Assembly (NCBI GenBank): GCA_947450025.1
Contig: CANFTW010000020.1
Span: 1-35,131 of the forward strand
DNA: 35,131 nucleotides
Reading direction: 5' to 3'
Source: Bacteroidota bacterium
Lineage (GTDB): Bacteria; Bacteroidota; Bacteroidia; B-17B0; Aurantibacillaceae
The position numbers and the translations under genes were made by a program. Below the pieces are notes generated by a model. The model was not told the origin of the DNA, did not search any database, and was given only the letters and a program-made list of their open reading frames with translations. How positions within the stretch are numbered: position 1 is the first letter of the stretch; every line of letters starts with the position of its first letter. Of this stretch, positions 24,160-32,145 are shown piece after piece.

Positions 24160-26160
24160 ATGATTACAGCAGAATCTCCAATTAAGTTTGATAGACGTAA
24201 ACAAAAAGACGATACGTTATTACAACTATATAAAAATATCTTAACCCCTCGATTAATTGAAGAAAAAATGTTGATTCTTCTTCGTCAAGGACGTATTGCC
24301 AAATGGTTTAGCGGTATCGGCCAAGAAGCCATTTCCGTTGGTGTGGCCTCTGCCTTGCAAAGAGACGAGTTTATTTTACCAATGCATCGTAACTTAGGTG
24401 TATTTACGACTCGTGGCATCCCCATGAATCGTCTGTTTTGCCAATTTCAAGGTAAACCAAGTGGTTTTACTCAAGGACGTGATAGAAGTTTTCACTTTGG
24501 AAGTCAAGAATACAATATTGTAGGGATGATTTCTCATTTAGGGCCGCAATTAGGTGTTGCAGATGGTATTGCGTTAGGAAACAAATTACGTGATGAGAAA
24601 AAAGTTACTGTTGTATTTAGCGGCGACGGCGGAGCCAGTGAAGGAGATTTTCACGAAAGTATAAATACAGCAGCTGTTTGGGACTTACCCGTTATTTTTG
24701 TGATTGAAAATAATGGATATGGATTATCTACTCCTAGCAACGAGCAATTCCGCTGTAAATCTTTTGCTGATAAAGCTATTGGATATGGCATTGAAGGTGT
24801 AACGGTTGACGGAAACAACGTTTTAAAAGTGTACGAAACGGTTAAAAATTTAGCAGAATCGATTAGAGAAAATCCTCGTCCAGTGTTACTAGAATGTGTG
24901 ACTTTCCGAATGCGAGGACATGAAGAAGCTTCAGGAACTAAATATGTTCCTAAGGAATTATTTGATGTTTGGGGAAGAAAAGATCCAGTTAATACTTTCG
25001 AGAAATTTTTATTAGATGAAGGTGTTTTAACAGAAGATATTATTGAAAATTTACGTAACGAGATTAAACATGATATTGATGCTGGTTTAGAATTAGCTTA
25101 TGCTGAAACTTTACCTCCACCAAATACAGAAAAAGAAGTTACAGAATTATTTATGCCTTGTGTAATTGAAGATACATCCAATCAGTCTGGCACAAAAACA
25201 AACAAACGTTTAATTGATGCGATTAGTGATGGTATGCGTTTAGCGATGCGTAAACATGATAATTTAGTATTAATGGGTCAAGATATTGCTGATTACGGTG
25301 GGGTTTTTAAAATTACGGATGGCTTTATGGAAGAGTTTGGTAAAGGTCGTGTGCGTAATACACCTTTATGCGAATCTGCTATTTTAGGAACTGGCTTTGG
25401 CTTATCCATCAATAAACACAAAGCGATGGTGGAAATGCAATTTGCTGATTTCGTATCCGAAGGTATGACGCAAATCATTAATAACTTAGCAAAATCACAT
25501 TATCGTTGGGGACAAAATGCTGATGTAGTAGTTCGTATGCCAACCGGTGCAGGTGTTGCTGCTGGCCCTTTCCATAGCCAAAGTAACGAAGCGTGGTTCT
25601 TTAAAACACCAGGTTTAAAAATTGCATACCCTGCATTTCCAAGTGATGCCAAAGGTTTATTATTAGCATCATTTGAAGATCCAAATCCTGTTATGTTCTT
25701 TGAACATAAAGCATTATACAGAAGTATCGATGAAGATATCTTAGATGGATATTACACCATTCCATTTGGCAAAGCACGTTTAGTAAAAGAAGGTAATCAG
25801 GTTACGATTGTCACTTATGGCTTAGGCGTTCACTGGGCATTAGAATTATTAAATGCTCATCTAGAAATTTCGGCTGATCTAATTGATTTAAGAACCTTAG
25901 CACCATTAGATACTCAAGCTATTTACGATTCGGTGAAGAAAACAGGACGTGCTTTTGTGTTACATGAAGACACTTTAACAGGTGGTATTGGCGGCGAATT
26001 AAGCGCTTTAATTACAGAACATTGTTTCGAATACCTTGACGCTCCAGTCATGCGTGAAGGAAGTTTAGATACGCCTGTGCCAATGAATGCTGATTTAGAA
26101 ATCAACTTCTTACCAAAAGAACGTTTCAAAGAAAAATTATTGAAATTAATTAATTACTAA
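24160..26160 (+). CDS. 2-oxoacid dehydrogenase E1, fused alpha and beta subunits
   Basis: The 666-aa protein joins both E1 halves of a pyruvate or branched-chain 2-oxoacid dehydrogenase in one chain. The alpha half (to about 340) has GQEAISVGVA, FGSQEYNIVGMISHL and the thiamine-diphosphate site GDGGASEGDFHESIN to VIENNGYGLS (about 155-190). The beta half has LIDAISDGMRLAMRKHDNLVLMGQDIADYGG, NTPLCESAILGTGFGLS with the catalytic Glu, EMQFADF, RMPTGAGVAAGPFHSQSNEAWF and PVMFFEHKALYR. The similarity to branched-chain (2-oxoisovalerate) E1 is stronger than to the AceE form. E2 and E3 genes are not in the window. A strong terminator follows the stop. Confidence 0.92.
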   Translation: MITAESPIKFDRRKQKDDTLLQLYKNILTPRLIEEKMLILLRQGRIAKWFSGIGQEAISVGVASALQRDEFILPMHRNLGVFTTRGIPMNRLFCQFQGKPSGFTQGRDRSFHFGSQEYNIVGMISHLGPQLGVADGIALGNKLRDEKKVTVVFSGDGGASEGDFHESINTAAVWDLPVIFVIENNGYGLSTPSNEQFRCKSFADKAIGYGIEGVTVDGNNVLKVYETVKNLAESIRENPRPVLLECVTFRMRGHEEASGTKYVPKELFDVWGRKDPVNTFEKFLLDEGVLTEDIIENLRNEIKHDIDAGLELAYAETLPPPNTEKEVTELFMPCVIEDTSNQSGTKTNKRLIDAISDGMRLAMRKHDNLVLMGQDIADYGGVFKITDGFMEEFGKGRVRNTPLCESAILGTGFGLSINKHKAMVEMQFADFVSEGMTQIINNLAKSHYRWGQNADVVVRMPTGAGVAAGPFHSQSNEAWFFKTPGLKIAYPAFPSDAKGLLLASFEDPNPVMFFEHKALYRSIDEDILDGYYTIPFGKARLVKEGNQVTIVTYGLGVHWALELLNAHLEISADLIDLRTLAPLDTQAIYDSVKKTGRAFVLHEDTLTGGIGGELSALITEHCFEYLDAPVMREGSLDTPVPMNADLEINFLPKERFKEKLLKLINY

Positions 26161-26167
26161 TTTAACC

Positions 26168-26200
26168 AAAACGCCTGATGCTAAAACATCAGGCGTTTTT
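26168..26200 (+). terminator. Terminator after the E1 gene
   Basis: AAAACGCCTGATG and CATCAGGCGTTTT pair perfectly over 13 bp around a CTAAAA loop, with a T-run at the 3' side. It ends 9 bp before the next ATG (26209). Confidence 0.85.
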
Positions 26201-26208
26201 ATTAAAAC

Positions 26209-26790
26209 ATGACCGTATCTGAAGATTTTTTAAGAAGTGCTAACCGCCAGTTTTTCTATTATAAAACCTTAGGTGAGAAAGCCATTGACCAATTAGAGCC
26301 TGAACAATTATTCATCTCGTTAAATGACGACACGAATAGTATTGCCACTATTGTAAAACACTTACATGGCAATATGCTATCTCGCTGGACCGATTTTTTA
26401 ACGACAGATGGAGAAAAAGAATGGCGTCAAAGAGATGGAGAGTTTGAAGCTTTAAAAGAAGAAAAAACAAAAGATTTAGTATTAAAACAATGGAATGAAG
26501 GCTGGGCTTGTTTATTTAATACATTAAACAGTTTAACCCAAGAAAACCTATCTCAAATCATTTATATCCGAAATGAAGGCCATACGGTTTTAGAAGCAAT
26601 TAATCGCCAATTAGCCCATTATCCTTATCATGTGGGGCAAATAGTATTTTTTGCTAAAATCTTAAAGCAATCAGAGTGGACAAGCTTATCCATACCAAAA
26701 AATAAGTCGATTGATTACAATAATGATAAGTTTTCAAAGGATAAATCAAAAAAGCATTTTACTGACGATGAATTGGATAAACTAAAGTAA
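26209..26790 (+). CDS. DUF1572 (DinB-like) protein
   Basis: The 193-aa product is a four-helix-bundle protein of the DinB/YfiT-like group, DUF1572 subfamily. The metal-site histidines are seen as KHLHGNM (His51, His53) and QLAHYPYHVGQI (about His137 and His141). The tail after 165 is Lys/Asp-rich and probably disordered. These proteins are metal-dependent thiol-linked hydrolases or transferases in some cases, but this one is uncharacterised. The ATG lies 9 bp after the E1 terminator, so expression depends on read-through or a promoter inside the terminator region; neither is evident. Confidence 0.85.
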   Translation: MTVSEDFLRSANRQFFYYKTLGEKAIDQLEPEQLFISLNDDTNSIATIVKHLHGNMLSRWTDFLTTDGEKEWRQRDGEFEALKEEKTKDLVLKQWNEGWACLFNTLNSLTQENLSQIIYIRNEGHTVLEAINRQLAHYPYHVGQIVFFAKILKQSEWTSLSIPKNKSIDYNNDKFSKDKSKKHFTDDELDKLK

Positions 26791-26926
26791 TTTTTCGACT
26801 GGTTATGTCTCAATGTTATCGGCCATTTTAACCAATCTATCTGTTTTTAGATAACAAAATGAAATTGTTTTATAAATAGTGAATAAAACCTCAATTCTAT
26901 TCCAAAAAAAACGCTTACCTTTACGT

Positions 26927-26945
26927 ACAGTTTACAAAAAACTGT
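26927..26945 (+). promoter_or_regulatory. Hairpin directly before the pyrG start codon
   Basis: ACAGTTT (26927-26933) and AAACTGT (26939-26945) form a perfect 7-bp stem around ACAAA, and the ATG follows immediately. A TACCTTTA at 26916-26923 (seven of eight to TAnnTTTG) would place the transcript start at the hairpin, so the leader could be little more than this stem. Confidence 0.45.
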
Positions 26946-28547
26946 ATGTCAATCAACACTAAATATATCTTTGTTACCGGTGGCGTAACATCTTCTCTAG
27001 GAAAAGGAATTATCGCAGCATCTCTAGCCAAATTATTACAGGCTCGTGGTTATACTGTCACAATTCAAAAATTAGATCCATATATTAATATCGATCCAGG
27101 AACCTTAAACCCATACGAACATGGTGAATGTTATGTGACGGATGATGGTGCTGAAACCGACTTAGATTTAGGTCATTATGAGCGTTTTTTAAATGTAGCG
27201 ACTTCGCAGGCTAATAATGTCACTACTGGTCGTATTTACCAATCAGTGATTGATAAAGAGCGTAAAGGTGAGTTTTTAGGAAAAACCGTTCAGGTTATTC
27301 CTCATATCACCGATGAAATTAAAAACAGAATTAAAATTTTAGGCAAAACAGGGCAATATCAATTTGTGATTACAGAGATTGGTGGAACTGTAGGTGACAT
27401 TGAATCATTACCATACATTGAAGCTGTTCGTCAGTTGAAATGGGAATTAGGTGATGACTGTACAGTGATTCATTTAACGCTTTTACCTTATTTAGCTACT
27501 TCTGGTGAATTAAAAACAAAACCAACACAGCATTCTGTTAAATTATTATTAGAGTACGGAGTTCAACCAGACATTTTAGTCTGTCGTTCGGAACATGCTA
27601 TCAGCAATGATATCAGAAGAAAAATTGCTTTATTCTGTAATGTTTCTCCTGATGCAGTAATTGAAGCTTTAGATGCCTCTACAATTTATGAAGTTCCATT
27701 ATTAATGGAAAAAGAAAAACTAGATGAAATTGTTTTAAAAAAATTAAACGTTAATACACCTAGTGAGGTTAAGTTAGATAAATGGAAATTATTTTTAAAT
27801 AAATTCCATAATCCGACTAAAGAAGTAACTATTGGTTTAGTAGGAAAATACGTTGAATTGAAAGACTCTTATAAATCCATTGCAGAAGCTTTTATACATG
27901 CGGGTGCAGTCAATGATTGCAAAGTAAATGTAGAGTGGATTCACAGTGAAAGTTTAACAGATGAAAATGTTGCTGAAAAATTAAAAGGATTAAAAGGAAT
28001 TTTAGTGGCTCCAGGTTTTGGTAACCGTGGTATTGAAGGAAAAATTTCGGCTATTAAATATGCGCGCGAAAACAACGTGCCATTTTTTGGTATTTGTTTA
28101 GGTATGCAATGTGCTGTGATTGAATTTGCACGTCACGTGTTAGGATTAAAAGATGCCCATAGTCGCGAGATGAACCCTGCAACAAGTGCTCCAGTGATTG
28201 ATTTATTAGAAGCTCAAAAAAATATTTCTCACATGGGAGGAACCATGCGATTAGGTTCGTATCCATGTCGTATTGTTGAAGGAACTTTGGCTCATAAGAT
28301 TTATGGCAAAACAGATATCAACGAGCGTCATCGTCATCGTTATGAATTTAATAATGAGTATACTAAATTATATAAAGATGCTGGAATGGTTTTATCAGGA
28401 TTAAATCCAACAGCAGAATTAGCAGAGATTGTTGAAATTCCTACACATCCATTCTTTATAGGTGTCCAATTTCATCCAGAATATAAGAGTACTGTTGAAA
28501 ATCCACATCCCTTATTTGTTAGCTTTATTAAAGCTGCTTTAGGATAA
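26946..28547 (+). CDS. pyrG: CTP synthase
   Basis: This 533-aa enzyme makes CTP from UTP, ATP and glutamine. The N-terminal amidoligase has [53 protein letters not shown] and [17 protein letters not shown]. The glutaminase domain has APGFGNRG, the nucleophile Cys in FGICLGMQC (about residue 384), and the His-Glu pair in FHPEYKS near 508. Length is standard. It stands alone, with a possible weak promoter and a start-proximal hairpin upstream, and a strong terminator downstream. Confidence 0.97.
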   Translation: MSINTKYIFVTGGVTSSLGKGIIAASLAKLLQARGYTVTIQKLDPYINIDPGTLNPYEHGECYVTDDGAETDLDLGHYERFLNVATSQANNVTTGRIYQSVIDKERKGEFLGKTVQVIPHITDEIKNRIKILGKTGQYQFVITEIGGTVGDIESLPYIEAVRQLKWELGDDCTVIHLTLLPYLATSGELKTKPTQHSVKLLLEYGVQPDILVCRSEHAISNDIRRKIALFCNVSPDAVIEALDASTIYEVPLLMEKEKLDEIVLKKLNVNTPSEVKLDKWKLFLNKFHNPTKEVTIGLVGKYVELKDSYKSIAEAFIHAGAVNDCKVNVEWIHSESLTDENVAEKLKGLKGILVAPGFGNRGIEGKISAIKYARENNVPFFGICLGMQCAVIEFARHVLGLKDAHSREMNPATSAPVIDLLEAQKNISHMGGTMRLGSYPCRIVEGTLAHKIYGKTDINERHRHRYEFNNEYTKLYKDAGMVLSGLNPTAELAEIVEIPTHPFFIGVQFHPEYKSTVENPHPLFVSFIKAALG

Positions 28548-28556
28548 TACTCCTTT

Positions 28557-28587
28557 AAAAAGCGCCTAAAATGAGGCGCTTTTTTTA
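28557..28587 (+). terminator. Terminator of pyrG
   Basis: AAAAAGCGCCT and AGGCGCTTTTT pair over 11 bp around AAAATG, followed by more T residues, 10 bp after the pyrG stop codon. Confidence 0.87.
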
Positions 28588-28618
28588 TGCATTCTTTTCA
28601 CCTCTTTTCACTTCTTTT

Positions 28619-28651
28619 TTGTTATATAGTAGGTTTGAAATTGTATCTTTA
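28619..28651 (+). promoter_or_regulatory. Possible promoter of the outer-membrane protein gene
   Basis: TTG (28619-28621) and TATCTTTA (28644-28651, seven of eight to the -7 consensus) are 22 bases apart, at the upper edge of accepted spacing, about 10 bp before the ATG at 28661. Confidence 0.3.
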
Positions 28652-28660
28652 AAATTTCAA

Positions 28661-31471
28661 ATGAATTCAAAATATTTATATCTTATTTTATGTATTTGCT
28701 CGCTATCTTTTTTGAGCGCTCAAACATTTTCAATTCAAGGTAAATTAGTTGATGAAAGTAAACAAGGTTCAATTGGCTCCTCAATCATCCTCCTAAAGCC
28801 AGATTCATCTTTTATTAAAGGAACAACCACCGATATTGATGGGAATTTTAAATTAGAGAATATAGCATCCAATCCATACATTCTAAAAATTCTTTCATTG
28901 GGATATAAACCTATGTTTAAATCCATTCAACTAACCAATCAAGATTTAATTTTGCCCACAATAACATTGAAACAAAATTCAACTAATTTAAAAGAAATTA
29001 CTGTTGAAGGGCAGCAAGCATTAGCCACACAAAATGGTGACACTACAAGCTATAGCTCAAAAGCTTTTAAGGTTAATAAAGACGCTACTGCTGAAGATTT
29101 GGTAACTAAAATGCCAGGGGTAACAGTCGTTGACGGTAAAGTTCAAGCACAAGGAGAAGAGGTGAAAAAAGTATTAGTAGACGGTAAACCATTTTTTGGA
29201 GATGATGCTAGTGCGGTTTTAAAAAACATTCCTGCTGAAGTCATCGATAAGGTTCAAGTGTTTGATAAAAAAAGTGATCAAGCTCAATTCACAGGATTTG
29301 ATGATGGTAATGCTAGTAAAACTATTAATATTACGACTAAAGCTCAATTTAAAAATGGTGTTTTCGGAAAAGTATATGGAGGCTATGGTTATCAAGATAA
29401 ATATAAAGGTGGGGCTACAGTCAACATTTTTAAAGGTGCGCGTCGCATAACAATATTAGCACAATCAAATAACATTAACGAACAAAATTTTTCTTCAGAG
29501 GATTTAGTCGGTGTAATGAGCACCGGAGGTGGCGGCGGCGGAAGAGCCATGAGAGGAGGAGGAGGCCAAGGAGGTCCACCACAAAACAACGCTGATAATT
29601 TTTTAATTAGCAATCAAAATGGAATTAATACTACTTCTTTATTTGGATTAAATTATACTGACAAATGGGGCAAAAAATCAGATGTTACCGCTAGTTACTT
29701 TTTTAACTGGACACAAAACGATTCGAAATCTTCTTTATTACAACAATATATTATAGGTTCTAATAATGGCTTAATATACAACGAAAACAATACAACAAAA
29801 AGTGACAATTATAATCACCGTATTAATTTTAAAATTGAAACAAAAATAGATTCTATGAATTCAATAGTGTTTCAACCTAAATTATCATTTCAAAACAATG
29901 ATGGCTTAAAAAAATTAATTGGAAATAATACAAAAGAATTATTAACGTTAAATCATTCGAGAAATAATTCAAGTTCAAATTTATTCGGTTATTCAATCAC
30001 TACACCTATTTTGTACCGACACTCTTTTGCAAAAAGAGGAAGAACTTTTTCGATTAACCTTAACCCTACTGTTACAAAAAATTTTGGTGAAAATAATTTA
30101 TATACCGATAATCAGTATTATAGAGACACCTTGACTTTTGGAGATTCATTGAATCAAAAATCAACTATTTTAAAAGACGGAAAGACTATTAATGGAAATA
30201 TATCGTATACTGAACCATTAAGCCAAACAAGTTTTCTCTTATTAAATTATATGGCTAATTACACAGATAATTACTCGTCAAAAGAAACTTATAACATTAA
30301 TTATACGACCTATCATTATTCTGATTTAGATAGTACCTTAACCAATGTCTTTAAAAGTCAATACCAATCCCAATCTGGAAGCTTAGGATACCGCTTTGAA
30401 AAAAAGAAATTTAATTTCTCTTTAAACGCCGCATATCAATGGGCATTGTTATCGAAACAACAAGAAATACCTTCTAGTTACCAATTGAGTAAAACCTTCG
30501 AATCCGTTTTACCTTCCGCTCAGTTACAATACAGATTTTCACCTCAAAAAAATCTAAGAATTAATTATAGGACCAGTAATAATGCGCCAAGCATTGATCA
30601 AATGCAAGATGTGATTAATAACACCAATTCTTTACAATTAAGTACGGGTAATCCTGAATTAAAGCAAGATTTTCAAAACAATTTAAATATGCGTTATTCG
30701 GGAGTAAACACTGTAAAAGCCACTTCCTTCTTTGCTTTATTAGGAGGAAATTATTCTACTAATTACATTGGAAATAGCACCTTAATTGCCAATAGAGATA
30801 CCGTAGTGTATAATGATATTGTGTTAAAAAGAGGAGCTCAAATAACGCGGCCAGTTAACTTAGATGGATATTACAGTGTTCGTTCATTTATTAATTACAC
30901 TTTCCCGATTAAAAAAATCAAAACGAATTTAAGCGTCAACGTATCTGGTAATTACACCAATATTCCGGGTTTAATTAATCTGCAAACCAACTTAGCTAAA
31001 ACAGCCACAGGTGGTTTAGGCTTAGTGTTTAGTAGTAATATTAGTGAAAAATTTGATTTCACTTTATCATCTAATTCATCCTACAGTAAAATTAATAACA
31101 CTCTGCAAACTTCCTCTAACACCACGTATTTATCACAACAATCTAAATTAAAAATCACAGTTAATCCTTGGAAAGGTTTGGTATTACAAAGTGAATATAC
31201 CAACACGTTTTACTCTGGTTTAACTAGTGCATACAATCAATCCATTTCGTTATGGAATGCTGGCTTAGGTTATAAATTTTTAAAAGACAAGCAAGCTGAA
31301 TTACGATTAACGGTTTATGATTTATTAAATCAAAATAATTCTATATCACGAACTAACACCGATAGCTATATACAAGATTCACAAACTAACGTTTTGAATC
31401 GTTACTATATGTTAACCTTTACCTATAATTTCAAAAAATACTTTGCGAAGAAAGAAGGACAAAAACCATAA
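28661..31471 (+). CDS. Outer-membrane beta-barrel protein, TonB-receptor-like with carboxypeptidase-D regulatory domain
   Basis: The 936-aa protein has a signal peptide (MNSKYLYLILCICSLSFLSA, then QTFSIQG), a carboxypeptidase-D-like regulatory domain (about 22-105, GKLVDESKQGSIGSSIILL...), a plug-like domain with ATAEDLVTKMPGVTVVDGKVQAQGEEVKKVLVDGKPFFGDD, a glycine-rich loop near 285-305 and a large C-terminal barrel of alternating strands (outer-membrane beta-barrel family 3). It sits in the outer membrane; a nutrient role is not shown and no TonB box was recognised. The frame is open upstream to 28571, but that ATG lies inside the pyrG terminator and gives a poor leader, so 28661 is chosen. 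No SusD-like partner is next to it. Confidence 0.88.
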   Translation: MNSKYLYLILCICSLSFLSAQTFSIQGKLVDESKQGSIGSSIILLKPDSSFIKGTTTDIDGNFKLENIASNPYILKILSLGYKPMFKSIQLTNQDLILPTITLKQNSTNLKEITVEGQQALATQNGDTTSYSSKAFKVNKDATAEDLVTKMPGVTVVDGKVQAQGEEVKKVLVDGKPFFGDDASAVLKNIPAEVIDKVQVFDKKSDQAQFTGFDDGNASKTINITTKAQFKNGVFGKVYGGYGYQDKYKGGATVNIFKGARRITILAQSNNINEQNFSSEDLVGVMSTGGGGGGRAMRGGGGQGGPPQNNADNFLISNQNGINTTSLFGLNYTDKWGKKSDVTASYFFNWTQNDSKSSLLQQYIIGSNNGLIYNENNTTKSDNYNHRINFKIETKIDSMNSIVFQPKLSFQNNDGLKKLIGNNTKELLTLNHSRNNSSSNLFGYSITTPILYRHSFAKRGRTFSINLNPTVTKNFGENNLYTDNQYYRDTLTFGDSLNQKSTILKDGKTINGNISYTEPLSQTSFLLLNYMANYTDNYSSKETYNINYTTYHYSDLDSTLTNVFKSQYQSQSGSLGYRFEKKKFNFSLNAAYQWALLSKQQEIPSSYQLSKTFESVLPSAQLQYRFSPQKNLRINYRTSNNAPSIDQMQDVINNTNSLQLSTGNPELKQDFQNNLNMRYSGVNTVKATSFFALLGGNYSTNYIGNSTLIANRDTVVYNDIVLKRGAQITRPVNLDGYYSVRSFINYTFPIKKIKTNLSVNVSGNYTNIPGLINLQTNLAKTATGGLGLVFSSNISEKFDFTLSSNSSYSKINNTLQTSSNTTYLSQQSKLKITVNPWKGLVLQSEYTNTFYSGLTSAYNQSISLWNAGLGYKFLKDKQAELRLTVYDLLNQNNSISRTNTDSYIQDSQTNVLNRYYMLTFTYNFKKYFAKKEGQKP

Positions 31472-31475
31472 GTTT

Positions 31476-31928
31476 CTATTCAATTGAAACTATTTGATAG
31501 CTTATGGCATTTAATGAAAAAACATAACCACCTGAGTGATTTAACATTAATATTCCCAAAGGCGATTTACTAGAGATCACAAAAACAGTTTTATTATCAA
31601 CGGTTATTTTTCCAATAGAACTGGCTATTAAAAAATAACCTTTATTAGTTTCTACTAAACTGCCCTGCTCTATTGTTTTAAAGTTTTTATAAAAATTTAT
31701 TTTTTCAAACTCTGCTAACTGTCCTTCTGCTTCTTTTAATTGCATTCCTAGTTTTTCAATTTCTAATTGCATCATGGCTTTAGAAGTTTCATGTTTATCA
31801 CCCGCCGAACTTTTACTTTCCGAATTGGATGACTCTGACACTTCTTTGATGATTGTGTTAAGAGATCGCATTTTATCTTCTAAAAAACGTTGACAAGTAG
31901 AAATAATATGTTGTTTGAATGATTTCAT
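31476..31928 (-). CDS. GreA/GreB-like small coiled-coil protein
   Basis: The 150-aa product has an N-terminal helical pair (about 1-85: FKQHIISTCQRFLEDKMRSLNTIIKEV, then SSAGDKHETSKAMMQLEIEKLGMQLKEAE) and a beta-rich C-terminal domain (ITVDNKTVFVISSKSPLGILML) like the GreA/GreB elongation-factor family. The SAGDKHETS-MMQLE motif is typical of this short Bacteroidota type, often misnamed 3-oxoacyl-ACP synthase. It probably binds RNA polymerase in the secondary channel; the Gre-like acidic tip is unclear. I use the ATG at 31928: the open frame runs to 32114 but translates the structured GC-rich element upstream, which does not look like protein. Confidence 0.8.
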   Translation of the reverse strand: MKSFKQHIISTCQRFLEDKMRSLNTIIKEVSESSNSESKSSAGDKHETSKAMMQLEIEKLGMQLKEAEGQLAEFEKINFYKNFKTIEQGSLVETNKGYFLIASSIGKITVDNKTVFVISSKSPLGILMLNHSGGYVFSLNAISYQIVSIE

Positions 31929-31960
31929 TTGTAAAATGTAAAGATGCAGATTTTTATTTA

Positions 31961-32054
31961 GTGCACGAGGGATGCAAGCGAAAATCCTTTGTCTGCACCT
32001 TGCAAAGATTGGAGCGACAGCCCGGTTTCTGCCTGTCTCCTGCAGAAACGTACC
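31961..32054. ncRNA. GC-rich multi-hairpin intergenic element upstream of mutS
   Basis: Between two divergent genes lies a stretch much richer in G+C than the surroundings. Read on the plus strand it offers GTGCA(31961-31965)/TGCAC(31994-31998) with GGAT/ATCC inside, an alternative ATCCTTTG/CAAAGAT stem (31984-31991 with 32003-32009), and a perfect 8-bp GTTTCTGC/GCAGAAAC hairpin (32025-32032, 32042-32049). The layout GAGGGAT, ATCC, AAAGAT, AGCCCG, ACG, CCC resembles an interspersed element I recall from flavobacterial genomes. The Rfam Flavo-1 motif should be compared; I cannot verify the match. It may be a repeat, an RNA, or a terminator-like spacer. Confidence 0.45.
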
Positions 32055-32145
32055 CAAAAACTCTATATACATATTAACAATTCGACGATTTCTGTTAAAA
32101 ATTAAATCCAGCAACAGCTCATGGATATTGTATCTTTAAGCCTCT

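Noticed and set aside
28571-28660. Upstream start giving a 966-aa outer-membrane protein
   Set aside because: The ATG at 28571 is in the loop of the pyrG terminator, and the signal peptide begins at the ATG at 28661.
31929-32114. N-terminal extension of the GreA-like protein
   Set aside because: It translates the structured GC-rich element and is Cys/Arg-rich, unlike the family; the usual start is at 31928.
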